From: Archilochus colubris
Taxonomy: Eukaryota > Chordata > Aves > Apodiformes > Trochilidae
NCBI GenBank assembly: GCA_023079485.1
Contig: CM041083.1
Span: forward strand, 154,212,552-154,276,551
Direction: 5' to 3'
DNA length: 64,000 bases
The position numbers and the translations under genes were made by a program. The notes under the pieces are model-generated. The model ran no database searches. It was not told the DNA's origin and saw nothing but the letters and a program-made list of their open reading frames with translations. The stretch's first letter is position 1; every line of letters begins with the position of its first letter. Below, one piece after another: positions 11,201 to 23,102 of this stretch.

Positions 11201-14200
11201 TACATTACCTTTGACAGAAAAAAATAAGGTAATGTTATATAAAAAAACCTTCAGTAGCTCAAACACCAGTGCCTTGTAATTAAAATACTCAAACTGCACA
11301 TAAAAAGACAAAAAAGCCCCTAAACAAACAAAAGCAAAAAAACAAACAAAAAAGCCCAAACCCAAACAAACAAACAAACAAAACCCAAACTACCCACTAA
11401 TAAACCCAAATCCATAAAAGAAAAACACAAAAAAACCTCAAAACAAACAAACAGGAAAAAAAAAACAAAATAAAAAAAATATAAGACTGGTCTGAATATT
11501 TTGGATAAGAAAGTTCATAAGGAAAATAAAAGAAAAATTCTCAACAATCCTTTCTGTTTTTCAGAAGCTTAATATAGTTCTTAGTGAACTGAAATGCTCC
11601 AAACAGTGAACTGGATATAATAACCTACTCAGCAATTATTATGTAAATGTTATCTTTATAAAACACACAATAAAAATAAAATTATATCAGTCAATATGTT
11701 TTTAAGCTCAAAGGGAGGTATTAAGACTTCTTATTATAAACAAAAAACATTGAAAATACACAGAGAAATAAAAGGAATAAATTATTTCATGAATTACATT
11801 AGAATTAGAGACAGAGAAATGAAATATTGGCAGCATATTGTTTAAGACTCCAGATGTATAAGATATTTATGTCAATAGTCTTTATGTTTAGTATTGTTAC
11901 CTTTGAGTTAGAGATATTAGGAAACAGTGAGGTTCAAGGCTGAAGAGAGCTGTGTAGTACTAGTGAATCAGTTAATATAACAGTCATTTGGCAGATGTTA
12001 TTAATTTTGCACAAGCAAGGCATCTTGAAAGAAAAAAATAAAAGAATAAACAACCCAACCACAACATTTTTTGTTGAAGGTCTCTTTTAGCAAAACTTGA
12101 GCTATACACACCTTTGCCATTAGAACACCTCTTCAGAGGCAGAGATGTTCTCAGGAGATGCATCCTGGGTTGTAGGCTTTCTGAGATACCTAAAATTATA
12201 GCACCTAGATTTAAACTTGGAGAATTCATTATTAATGATAGTACTTGTGTTTTTATAATTTTTGATTTTAAAAATTCCCACAAAAAATCATTAGTCTTAT
12301 TAACAAAGCCATATATTGATTTATCAGAGGTTTTGTTTGCCCAATGTTTGAAGCCATCATAACTTAAAATCTATTTAACCTAAATATCCACATCTTTACC
12401 AACTTTCTTAGACAAATCATTGGGAAATGATATAGTTTAAAAATATCTGTTATACTAAAACAAGACAGTACATGGCAAAACCTATATGAAGAGAAAAGGA
12501 AGTTAGATTGTGTGGATGCTTACATTTCCAAAGGTCTGGTGAAGTGGAATTGATCTTCTTTAACAGCCAAAGGACAGAAATTGAGGGTCTACTTTATCTA
12601 TCTCATGCATGTCAGTCATATCCTACTACCACAAAAACGCATCTATCAAACTGTCCTTTTATTTCTGCTGAATATATACTCAAACTAAATGATTATTTTT
12701 AATTAAATGAGAAGTCAAATGTGTGAAAAAAAGAAAAGGTGGCATAGACACCTGCAAGTTGGCTGTTCAGAATAAAATGTTCTTGTAGGAACAGTTTTTC
12801 AATTTTACCAATTCCTTTTACTTTATTCCTGACAAAGTAGGCTACATAGCCCCAATTGATGCTACTATACCTGGTGTTATCAAAAATTCAGTCAAAGTGT
12901 CTTGGAAGCAAAACTGTTGGCTATCATTGATCATTTTGTTTCAGTTCAGTAATGCTTTAGTCTTGTTCACATTCATTGGTTCATCCTTCCTCCTATTATT
13001 TTGGAAATGGAACCAGTTATTGTAAAAGACACATGTAGTGTAATAAAAAAAAGATTTAAAAAGTTTTTAAATCTTGATGCCACTTATATTCTTTAACCAG
13101 GCCATTTGGCTACTTATTTGCAAGAGTAGTTTTCATAAAAAGTCACTTTAATAGATACCCATTCCCTGTTCAGCTATTATCTTCCAGGTGATAATAAATA
13201 AATAAATAATAATAAAAAGTTAATCTCTTTATTGAACTTGATTTAGTAATGTAAAAGTTGTTTCTGCTGCCATTTGAGACACCCTAGTATATCTAGTGCA
13301 TACCTCTGGGGCTGGCAGTTACGACAAAAGACCTGTATGAGACCTATGTCTTCCTAAACTGGCGTAGTTGACCCAGACACCAAATGTTTTTCAAATGTCT
13401 TTGTGTACCTATACTTAATCAACTGAACTGGAGCCACTGTCTCTTCAAATATCAGTCTCGTCTGACTTCAATAATTAAAAAATCTAGTTTAAGTAGAACA
13501 CTCAGGAAGTTTTTGACTGTATCCTTGTAGAGCCCCACATCTCTGACGCAGTGAAATAAAAACAGCAACAGGATCTTTTGGATGTCTCTTTGCACAACAG
13601 AGCAAAGTTAATAGAACACAAAAGAAAAAAAAAAACCAAACCAGCATTATTATGGAATAATGTCACCTATAATAGCAGATGTAGCAAACTAAAATAAAGA
13701 TTAATCATAAAGATTAATCAGGGAAAAGGGGTAGCTGAGGTTCATTTCACTGCCATGTCTCTTATTTTGAGATAAATTAAAGACTTGCAGAAAAAGTTAC
13801 AGAGGGTTCAGATATAATGTCTCCCTTTGGGAAGCTGTAACCTACTTCTCTTAAGAAAGGACATAATGAGATAAGTAGAAAGTTATTAAGTCAATATTTT
13901 GTGACTCTTATATTACATTGCTGGGAAATTAGAAAAACTAGAAACAGCAAATACTGACAAAAATATCCATTCACTCTATCAACTCTCTATCAACTGTGAA
14001 ATTTATACTTATTTTATGCTAATATTCCAGTGAAGAATTTACTTTCAGTAAGCTCCAGATGTATTAAGTATCACAAGATGTTAGCAAAACTATTCAAGCT
14101 GGAAATGCAAAATGTTGGCACTGAAAAAATGCAAGATTAAAAAATTGCAATGACAATGACAGAGCTAGAGCATAAAAAAGGTTGTGACTGCTGATTCCAA

Positions 14201-15017
14201 TAACAACTTGTGTTTCAGGTAAGTGCCTGCAACAAAGTCATCTCAAGCTATTTGCAGAAATTATTCAGCAGTAAATTCAGAAAAAATTAAAGCAGAGCAT
14301 GTTCATAGATAACTCACTATTAAATATTTTAGGAAAGTTCCAAAGACTTGTTAGAAATGGGAAATGTAAATTGTCCTGAATACTGTAATAACTGGTAAAA
14401 AAGCATAATGTTAACTTTTTCTATAGTCATCCATTCAAAATGTTCAATATGAAGCTTTATTTCACGATTCCTGTCTTCCTCCTAAAATGAGTAGTCATCA
14501 AGTAGTATCCTTAGTGTATTTGCATAAATGCTGATATAAAATATTTCTTCTCAGTATGGCAGTATCTCTTTAATGTACATATAAACCAACTATACCAATT
14601 ATCCTGAAATAAATAGAAAGAAGGACAAAAGACTGTGGCCACAATCATGTTTACACTGGCTAAAGTATTTCCATATTGCCTGATTATATTTTCTGCTTTC
14701 CTTGTTAGTTTTAACTTTTAATGCCTGAAGAGTATAGACTCGATTAAGACTTCTGTTTTGCATTACAATATTCAGATTTATTTGAAAATATTCTGCAATC
14801 TTTGGAATAAAATCTAAATGTGCCAGAATTTTCATTCTTGTTTATGTAACTGAGATACAAATTCCAAGATTAATTATTAATTAATATCCTAGAGTAAAAG
14901 AATCTTAAAGTGGGACATTCTGGGATTTTTCAAACAAGTGTTGATTGTGGATGTTGATTACATTTGTTACATCCACAGTGGTGCCAAGTGAATTTTACAC
15001 TGATGTAGATTACTATC
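8214..15017. other. AT-rich non-coding DNA with low-complexity tracts
   Basis: Nearly 7 kb with no recognisable gene, RNA or dated repeat. It includes T and TA runs (8214-8229, 8375-8393), a 17-A run (10272-10288), a large A/C-rich tract (11300-11480) and a short ATAA repeat (about 13192-13215). Open frames are under 100 codons and show no familiar motif. Confidence 0.55.
11300..11480. repeat. A/C-rich low-complexity tract (CAAA)n-like
   Basis: About 180 bases, nearly all A and C, rich in AAAC and CAAA words with poly-A runs. The hydrophobic open frame on the opposite strand (11183-11377) is a by-product of this composition and is not a gene. Confidence 0.85.
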
Positions 15018-15757
15018 TGTGTTGGGCTGACCTTGGCTGTACACCAAGTCACTCCCATTGACCCTCCATAAACATAAGAAAAGCTCATAGGTTGAGATAA
15101 GAACAAGGTGACTGCTTACCAATTACTGTCACGGTCAAAACAGACTTAGCTTGGGAAATGAATTGAATTGAAAATTTAGAACTGTAGGATAATGAGAAAT
15201 TAGAACAAATCTAAAAACCTCTTGTCCGTACTCCCACTGCTTCTGCATGGACTTGTCCCCAGGAGTTCACAGGTCCCACTATGAGCCTGTTCTAGCATAG
15301 GCTCTCTACAGGTTGCAGCTGGCTTTAGGACATACCCCTTGCTCTGGTGTTAATCTCTCTACAGGATGAATGTCTACTCCACTGTGGCATTCCATGAGCT
15401 TCAGAGAAACAACCTCGTACACCATGGTCTTCTCCAGGGACAGCAGGGAATATCCTCCCTTCTTTTTCACTGACCTGGCTGTTTACAGGACTGTTTCACT
15501 CACATTTTATCACTCCTCTCTCCCAGATGCTATGTTACATTACTTTTTCACCCCTTCTTAAACACGATACATATATAAAAAAGAGGAACTACCATCATTG
15601 ATGATGGGATCAGCTTTGGACAGATGTGGGTCTGTCACAGAGTGGGTTGGAACTGGGTCTGTCCAACACTGATGCAGCTTCTGGCGTCTTCTCAGAAAAA
15701 CCACCTCTGCAGCACCTATCCACCCACATACTACCAAAATGTTGCCATGCAGATGCA
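15018..15757 (-). mobile_element. ERVL-like LTR, degraded
   Basis: On the minus strand the element begins TGCATCTGCATGGCAACA-like and ends in GTCAGCCCAACA. It resembles a high-copy avian ERVL LTR that I recall with GTGGCAAGGTTTTGGT near its start and GTCAGCCCAGCA near its end. Characteristic blocks on plus are GGTTGAGATAAGAACA, CCAATTACTGTCACGG and GCAGCACCTATCCACC. The poly(A) signal region has decayed. The flanks CTATC (15013-15017) and CTACA (15758-15762) agree at 3 of 5 positions, so a TSD is possible but not established. Short open frames inside it are chance. Family assignment is from memory. Confidence 0.72.
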
Positions 15758-18700
15758 CTACATTGTTCTTGATGACTCTCAGTTTATGTGCACACAAAAA
15801 TGGCAAATTCTGAAGTTTAAAAATATTTTAATTATCTGAATGAAATTTCAGATTCAGTCATGCCAAAATTCTGTGTTGTCTCCAAATCTCCTGATTTACT
15901 TCTCTTCATATTTATCATCTAGAAAGAAACAACAACAAAATCATTTTGCCTCATTTGGACCCTCTGGGACAACCTGTTTAGCCATTGATCATTTATCATA
16001 GTAATTTTGCTATGATAAATTCAAAAGTAGATCTTGTTAAGAAGGAAGAGAAAAATTAAACAACTAAAAACAATCAGAGAGAATTTGTTGACAAAGTCAA
16101 TTATAACTAATATGTCTTTTATTAGATTATAAATTCCACTGAATGAGTAAAGAAGCCATAAGGCAAAATGTAAATCTCATTCTCTTTTGAGATATGGTTG
16201 TGGTAGTGGTCATACAAACCCATTTTAGCTTTTAGTGCAGAATCAGATTTCAGTTTTCAGCTGAAAACATTTTTGCTCTTTTTGCTCTAGAAATAACCTT
16301 CTGCAAATCAGGGATCCATAAATATATGATAGACCTGGAACTTAAATCCTAATGTGACTGATCAGTTTAAGATTGGAATGTAAAACTGGAGAGGTAATAC
16401 CTGACTGCAAATACAGCCTTACTATATTGTAAAAGCTATAACAGAAGGCTATTATTAATCTTAGAGATGGATGAACCTCAGAAAATCTGCCTGCGAAGTG
16501 AACTCACCAGCCTACCTAATGTGCTCTCAAAGACTGCTAGCTCAGCGGGGTGATCCTAATGTATTTCTTTCAGTGAGAGAGCATGAAAAATAGTGTTTAT
16601 CTCCAACTAGCTTATAGCTTCATGTTTTGTTTAGGAAAGTACAACTCTAGTTCTTCTTTTATGACACAACTTAGATGAAGGTTGCTATTTTTGTACTTAA
16701 TATTTTTCTGTTCTCTTAACTTCACTGCCTTTAGAAATTTCTTCCTGTATTTCTCTTTATTGGTTATTGCATAACCATTTTAAGCCTTTATGTTTTTCAT
16801 CCACTTTCATCCAGAGGCTCTTTTATTAATGGCAATCTACTCTTAACCTTGTCTGTTAAACCTCAAAGCACTTCATTCTCCAAGAATTTCTAAAGAAGAT
16901 TCTGAGCTTAATTATCATTACTTGAGAAGCATTAAGTTGAACAGATTTAAAGGAATTATTCTAAAACTCTAAATACATAAATAAAGAAATCCTGACAGCA
17001 ATCACATAAAGTTTGTGGGTTTGTCATTGTTATAACTTATATTTTGTTTGTACTTCATCTATCTACTTCAGCTTTCCTATCTTTTCCTAAAACATTAATT
17101 GTCCCAGGAAAACTGCCCATAGAAATTTTATTTTCTGACTGTGAAAACAGAAGAAGCAATACTGTAAGAGAATTAAACAGCCTTACAGAGTAACAATACT
17201 ACCTTATATAACATTGACCATTCCTCTGCTATTTCTGCTACCTAAAAAAAGGAATTTAAATTACACAGAATTAAAAAATAGTATGTATTTGCCATGGCAT
17301 GGGATGACTGACACCCAGGGGTCCTTTTTGAGCATCAGTACTTTATCCATGAAACTCCTCTCTTTTTATACTTGTCATTAGCTTGCCCACAAGTACAGGT
17401 ATAGTTCATGTTACTTTATAATTGGTTATTATTAGCTGACCACACACACTTGTTGCAAGCTGATAGGCTACAAATCACATTCATGTGAAGCAGAACTCTA
17501 GCTAGTTCATGAAATCTTTCCTAAAAAGCAAAACATGTGCTACTCTGCTCTTTTACCAAGGTTTTGTTATGTCTGCTATCTACATTCTTTTTGCTCAAAA
17601 TCACCAGCTGCTTTTGCTTCAAGGGTAAAGGGCTAGTACATCTAGGCCAATGTCTTCAAAACTTAAACCACTATCTGCTGCATGTATTTTAAAGTAAAAT
17701 AGATTTGTTAGTTCCATTCTTGATGTTATTTATTGATATCAGAAAAATCAGAATACGTTTCAAGGGAAAACTTCTATTTACTCTTATTTTTCTAAAGACA
17801 GCACCTGTCACAAGTGCTGTGAGTGCTAGAAACATTATTAAGTTCAGTGTCAATGATCTTTTTTTTTGTTTGTTTCAGTTAACTTCAAATATTTCTCATC
17901 CTTCTCTTTCATGTAAATTATCTTTTCTATATTATTATACAATTAGTTTTTATTTTATTTTATTTTGTCATTTTCAGTCTTCCCATTTTTTTTCCGTTCT
18001 AGAGCTACCTTAAATTTTAGCGGGTGCCTTCACTGTATTACCCTATTCCTTGGCAAATATAACATTCAGAAAGAATAAATAAAAGTGTTAGGTTTTTATA
18101 ATTTCACCCTTCTTTCACTGCATATTTACTAAAACCAATCTTTTCCAACTTTCAATTTTTTTTTCCTCTGGTATACTACCATGTTCTGTAATGTGAATAA
18201 GTTTAAATATATTTGAGCTAGTATTTGCTCTAAAACTCTTTGAAGTTCAATTATTTTCATCAAGAAGAGAAACTTGATATCTGTACAAAGAAACCTTCTC
18301 AAGGATCTTGCAATAAATTCAGACTTTGTTAGCAAAAAACTCTTGAGAAACAATTTTACTTCCTTGCTAGCAACAATACTTCCCTTTTGCTTGTGTTGAC
18401 TTTTATACAGTTTGTCTGTATAACTGTATAACTTGTATAACCCTGATACATTTTGTCAATGATGAATGGAAATGTATTCACTTACCCTTTTACCTTAATG
18501 AGCACAGGAGAAAAGCAAGAAAGAGTGATTTTCAGTGAACTGTCAGCTCAATAGTACAAGGCTACTGTAGGTTCAGGTAAAGGGCTTCAAAGTGTATTCC
18601 ATTCACTAATAATAAGGCTAGTTTAATATAATTGGAAATATTTTATATCAACTTTAATCAAATTTATCAACTCTTTTCTAATTCAGAAAAACAGCAACCT

Positions 18701-20599
18701 TAGTAATCTGATGTTTAAATTTATATATATTGAATTATGCATGGTAATTATGCTTTGGGCTAGATAAGCAAACTAGGGTTTTAAGCAGTTGAACAGTGTG
18801 TCAACAAGGCAATTTTATAACCAGTTGTGATTTTAGAATTTGGGAGGAAATAATTAACTTAATTTTTCATAGTATTTAAGACAGAGAAAATTATTTAAAT
18901 TAATACATACTTAAAATCTACATTTTAACTGAGCTCTCATCCGATTGACAAGAACTTTTATCCATATTTTTTCAAGAAAAAATTCGGAATATTGTCTAGT
19001 ACAATTTTGATTTGTCTTCCTTTTGTCACTGTACAAGTTACTGTAAACAAATTGTGCTTGTTATTCTATTGTTGTGATATATGATGCTCAAAGATCTGTC
19101 TCCCTGTGTGCTAAATGAGAAAATTTACAATTTGTATTTTGTGACTTCCAAGTATTTAGATTAATGTGCATTAATTTTTTTTCATTAAACAACAGAACAT
19201 TTTGGATTAATATTGACTTAATGGAGCCTTTCTCTGATGTTGCGGACACAGTTCTCATTTCTATTAAACTCTTTTGCATTACTTCAAAGTGCTGTTGATT
19301 TATGAGTCATAAATATGCAAAGTGATAATTTGCCATGTCTCTAGCATGCCTCTTAACTTTCTGGTTTTGTGTTATTGTTGTGCTTGAATTTGTTTGCATA
19401 TCATTTCATTGCAATAAAACGTTCTGCAGCTTAACAAATTTTTATTTTAGACATATTTTTTGATCACAGAACACTCTGTCTTCATCTTAGAATCATTACT
19501 GGCTCAGTCATGTTTGTAAATGAGATTTCTGTTACAGTTCTAACTTCTTTGCAGTAGTGAAAAATCCATACTGTTATTCATGTAAACATTCAAATAATGC
19601 TCATTAATTAATTTTCTTTGTTTTTCCTTTGTTTTTTTCAGAGGGTAATTTTTAATAAATAATGTGCCATGCCTATCAAAAAGAAAAAAAAAACCAAACA
19701 AACCAAACCAAACCTGAATATATATGCTGTCCCAAACTGGAACATATGCTCATCAATTTAATACTTATGGTGGCTAGTGTTAGAACCATTTAATAGCAGA
19801 GCAAATAAAACACTCAGAGAATCAGCTCTTAGAGTGGAAAAGAAATCAAGACAGTAAAGTAACTTTAATTATTTTACATAGAGAAGAGAAGCCATGCTCT
19901 CACGTCAACACACTAAGCTGTCAGCATTTTGTGTATTTCTCCCTCATTAATAGAAAACTTACCTTCAAAACCTCCCTCAATTGATCTTTCCTTTGTATTT
20001 TTATTTTCTGAAAACTCTTTTTTCCTCCTTAATGTTATTTTAAGTGATGTGTTATCCTTATCTGATATTCAGTAACAGTAAGGAAAAAGAAAGTGGACAA
20101 AGGGTTATCTAAAGAGAAGTGTGAAATGAAATTTAAATCTTGTGTCTTTGCAAACCCTTTTCAAATGTACATAATATTCTCTCAGAAACATAATACTGTT
20201 GTCCTTAATTAAAGAAGTAGAAAAGAGTTATAGTATTATATTTACTATTTTCATTTCTTCAGTAGCAGCTACTGCTGCAATTCTGATCTGCTATTTCAGT
20301 TCATTTTCTCACTGGAGAACAGCTCTGTATGTTGTTTCTTTTAGGGTCTTTTCACATGACACTTCAAAATACTGCATAATATCAGTGTGTATGTATGTAT
20401 TTCTTCTTTTGCAGAGTTTTTGGGATAGTCAAACGTAAGTACTGGAGATGACTGTAAAATATAACTATGCTATTAAGGAAAACTAAGAACATCACTATTT
20501 TCTCTAGAAAATTCACATTCTTGCTAGTAAACAGACAAAAAAGGTTGGTATTACATGTAATGGCAGCCCTCTTTCCTGGATAGAAACTACATGCAGTGC
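15758..20599. other. AT-rich non-coding DNA
   Basis: About 4.8 kb without a recognisable gene. Notable items are a perfect 11-bp inverted repeat (15991-16020), a TGTATAAC triplication (about 18416-18441), an A/C-rich tract (19679-19714), and a less repetitive stretch near 19260-19450. The region 17285-17690 has a slightly different texture and could be a very old LTR-type repeat, but I cannot name it. Confidence 0.5.
15991..16020. repeat. Perfect 11-bp inverted repeat (hairpin)
   Basis: ATTTATCATAG (15991-16001) is followed by an 8-base loop and its exact reverse complement CTATGATAAAT (16010-16020). It could form a cruciform or RNA hairpin. It is too short and AT-rich to suggest a microRNA precursor. 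Confidence 0.8.
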
Positions 20600-21325
20600 T
20601 ATGAAACAACCCCATGGGGAGCTCTAGGCTGGGCGCAGAGTGGTTGAGAGCAGCCAGGCAGAAAGGGACCTGGGAGTCTGGACTGACAGGAAGCTGAATG
20701 TGAGCCAGCAGTGTGCCCAGGTAGCCAAGAAGGCCAATGGTATCCTGACCTGGATCAGCAACAGTCTGTCCAGCAAGTCCAGGGAAGGGATTCTGCCCCT
20801 GTACTCAGCGCTGGTGAGGCCACAGCTTGAGTCCTGTGTCCAGTTCTGGGCCCCTCAGTTCAGGAAGGAGACTGAGGTGCTGGAGCAGGTCCAGAGAAGA
20901 GCAAGGAGGCTGTGAAGGGATCCAGCACAAGTCCTGTGAGGAAGAGCTGAGGGAGCTGGGGGTGTTTAGTCTGGAGCAGAGGAGGCTCAGGGGAGACCTC
21001 ATCTCTCTCTACAACTCGCTGAAAGGAGGCTGGAGACAGGGGGGGGTTGGTCTCTTCTCCCCAGTAGCTCCCAGTAAGACAAAAGGGCATGGACTTAAGC
21101 TCTGCCAGGGGAGGTTTAGGTTGGATATTAGGAAGATACTCTTTACAGAGATGGTTGTCAGGCATTGGAATGGGCTGTCTAGGGAGGTGGTGGATTCTGT
21201 GTCCCTGACTAGACTGGATGTGGCACCCAGTGCCATGGTCTGGTAACCACAGTGGCAGTGGGTTAAGAAGGGTTGAACCTGATGATCTCAGAGATCCTTT
21301 CCAATCCAGATGATTCTGTGATTCT
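20600..21325 (+). mobile_element. CR1 LINE, 5'-truncated, with ORF2 C-terminus
   Basis: One of the better preserved CR1 copies here. It starts inside the reverse-transcriptase ORF2 and runs through the 3' UTR to the terminal GATTCTGTGATTCTT at 21325. The coding blocks match the CR1 RT C-terminal region (see the pseudogene entry), and the 3' end has the GATGATCTCAGAG motif that precedes the terminal repeats. The 32490-32925 copy is closely similar in the same blocks, so both probably belong to one subfamily. It is 5'-truncated, as is usual for CR1, and carries at least one frameshift and a stop. Confidence 0.93.
20640..21246 (+). pseudogene. CR1 ORF2 reverse-transcriptase C-terminal remnant
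   Basis: The first frame (20640-20915) reads through the post-catalytic thumb-like part of CR1 [20 protein letters not shown], then [29 protein letters not shown] and [12 protein letters not shown]. It stops at 20913-20915. Coding continues in another frame (20827-21246) as [19 protein letters not shown] followed by [13 protein letters not shown] and [12 protein letters not shown], so there is a frameshift near 20915. The catalytic palm with the FADD box is absent because of the 5' truncation. This is a dead fragment of a retrotransposon polymerase, not a host gene. Confidence 0.9.
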
Positions 21326-22298
21326 TTGAAACCTGTGAGTTTTCACAATAATCACACTGTAAGGAAGATAATCTCTGCAAAATTTAATAGACACATTGAA
21401 GCAGAAAGGGGAAAAAAAAATAAAATTGGAGGCCTTAAGACAGAAATTCCAAAGATTTCTTGATGTAAAAGAAGTCTGTAGAAATACACAAAAGATTACA
21501 ATCATAATAGTCCAAAGAGAGCAAAAACAACAAATTTCACATAAAATATGTCTAGTCTGTGAATATTTTAAGGAATGCAAAGCATCTCATCTTTTTAATA
21601 TAAATTCTAATCAAAGTCAAGAAAACCTTAGTATCTATCCTTTTCCAAGCATTCCATTTGAGTGTTTTTTTTACTTAAGTGTTGTAATCCTGCAAAGTAT
21701 TATTTAGTCATAAAAACCCCCTGCATAGACAGAATATGTGTCTAGGAGCCAGAAAATCACTGTTTCAGATAGCTTAACCTAACTCTTGTCTAGATGGAGA
21801 TGTGGATCAGCTGCATCAAGGAGCTGCTATAGTTAGCTGGCCCCAGCAGTGCTCTAATGAACACAGAAAGACAGTGTTCCTTTAGCAGCACTAAATCTGA
21901 AATGTGAATGTACATACATTAAACCTCACATCATGCAAGGCAAGTAGGCTTCCTGGAATTCAGCTCATTTTAATTTCACTGATGGTAAAATATTGGGGAG
22001 TCATTATACAATTACATAGTAACATCAATTTGTTGTATAACTTCAGCATAAATTCTGAAGCACCTAGGAAATGTATTCCCAGTATCCTTTAAGTAATAAA
22101 CTGCATTTGTAGATTTCAAGATGATCAGGACCATGGATATATTTTAACTTTATTGCATACCCAAGATTAGAGTGGTTTTTGTGGTTTAATTTTAATTTCA
22201 ATTATTTTTTCGTTACATTGAGATAAGATTTGGTAAAAGTACTAACTACAATTAAAAAAGAGCAGACATTATGTAAGAACTCATTTTAACAACATAAA
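21326..22298. other. AT-rich non-coding DNA
   Basis: No gene or named repeat seen. Opposing open frames of about 100 codons (21263-21580 minus, 21396-21707 plus) overlap each other and lack known motifs. Confidence 0.5.
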
Positions 22299-23102
22299 CA
22301 CATTGTCACAGTTTAACACTGGCCTGGCAATTAAACCAAATGACAGATGCTCTCTATGAATCCCTCTCTCCTCCCTGATAAAGAAAGGAGAGAGAATAAG
22401 AGAGAGACTTATGGGTTGGAAACTAAACTACAAAGCTTTAATAAAACAGTAATGATAAAAAGGAAACATACTAAATATATACAAATATACAGGAAAATTG
22501 ATACCACATTGCTGTCCCCTTTCCCCCTGTAACTCCCACATCACCACCAAGTCTCCAGGGCAGCCCTGGGAAAGTCCAGGCTGAAATCCTGGAGTCAGCA
22601 GCAGTTGGGAGGCAGGAACACACAGATTCAGGCTGGCACAGGTCAGGACCACAGGCAGATGAATGGACGGAATCCTCCCAGGATGCCAAAGCAAACAGAG
22701 ACAGGTGAAGAAGGAAGGGAAGGAAGAAATGGGTTTGACCCTTGTGATCCCTCAAATTTATACCAAGTATGACGTGCAAGGGATGGAATACTCTGTCTGG
22801 ACAATTTTGGCCATCTATCTTGTCCATTCCTCCCCAAAGGAGGGCTGCAGGTGGGACCTCTTTACTCCTTTTCTCCTTCCGGAGGGTAAAATGTTCTTCA
22901 AAACTGAGCAGTGTCCTTGGCTCTGCACAGCAGTCTCCATCTATAACTATAAACATCGAGTGTTATCAGTCCTAGAAGCACACACTGACTGAGAACCTTG
23001 CTGTTAATTTCAGCAAGTGCAGCTACTTGCAAGAGACTTAACTGAAAGCAAAATTGCAAGACAGAAAATTACCTTAATCCTGTCCCAAACCAGGACACAC
23101 AT
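22299..23102 (-). mobile_element. Avian ERV solo LTR with 5-bp target-site duplication
   Basis: The element is 22304-23097 (794 bp). On the minus strand it starts TGTCCTGGTTTGGG and ends CTGTGACA, giving TG...CA ends. It is flanked by a perfect 5-bp repeat CACAT (22299-22303 and 23098-23102). A poly(A)-type ATTAAA (minus) lies at 22437-22442, a position matched in the 54037-54807 copy. No internal retroviral region is present, so it is a solo LTR. The 5-bp TSD and the TGTCCTGGTTT start suit an ERVL-type family. The 161-codon minus frame (22471-22956), the longest in the window, lies wholly inside and has no known protein similarity, so I treat it as chance. Confidence 0.88.

Noticed and set aside
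11183..11377. Phe/Leu/Cys-rich minus frame
   Set aside because: Same explanation: it lies over an A/C-rich tract.
22471..22956. 161-codon minus-strand open frame
   Set aside because: It lies wholly inside a solo LTR with TSDs, has no known motif, and the corresponding region of the sister LTR (54037-54807) does not preserve the same long frame.
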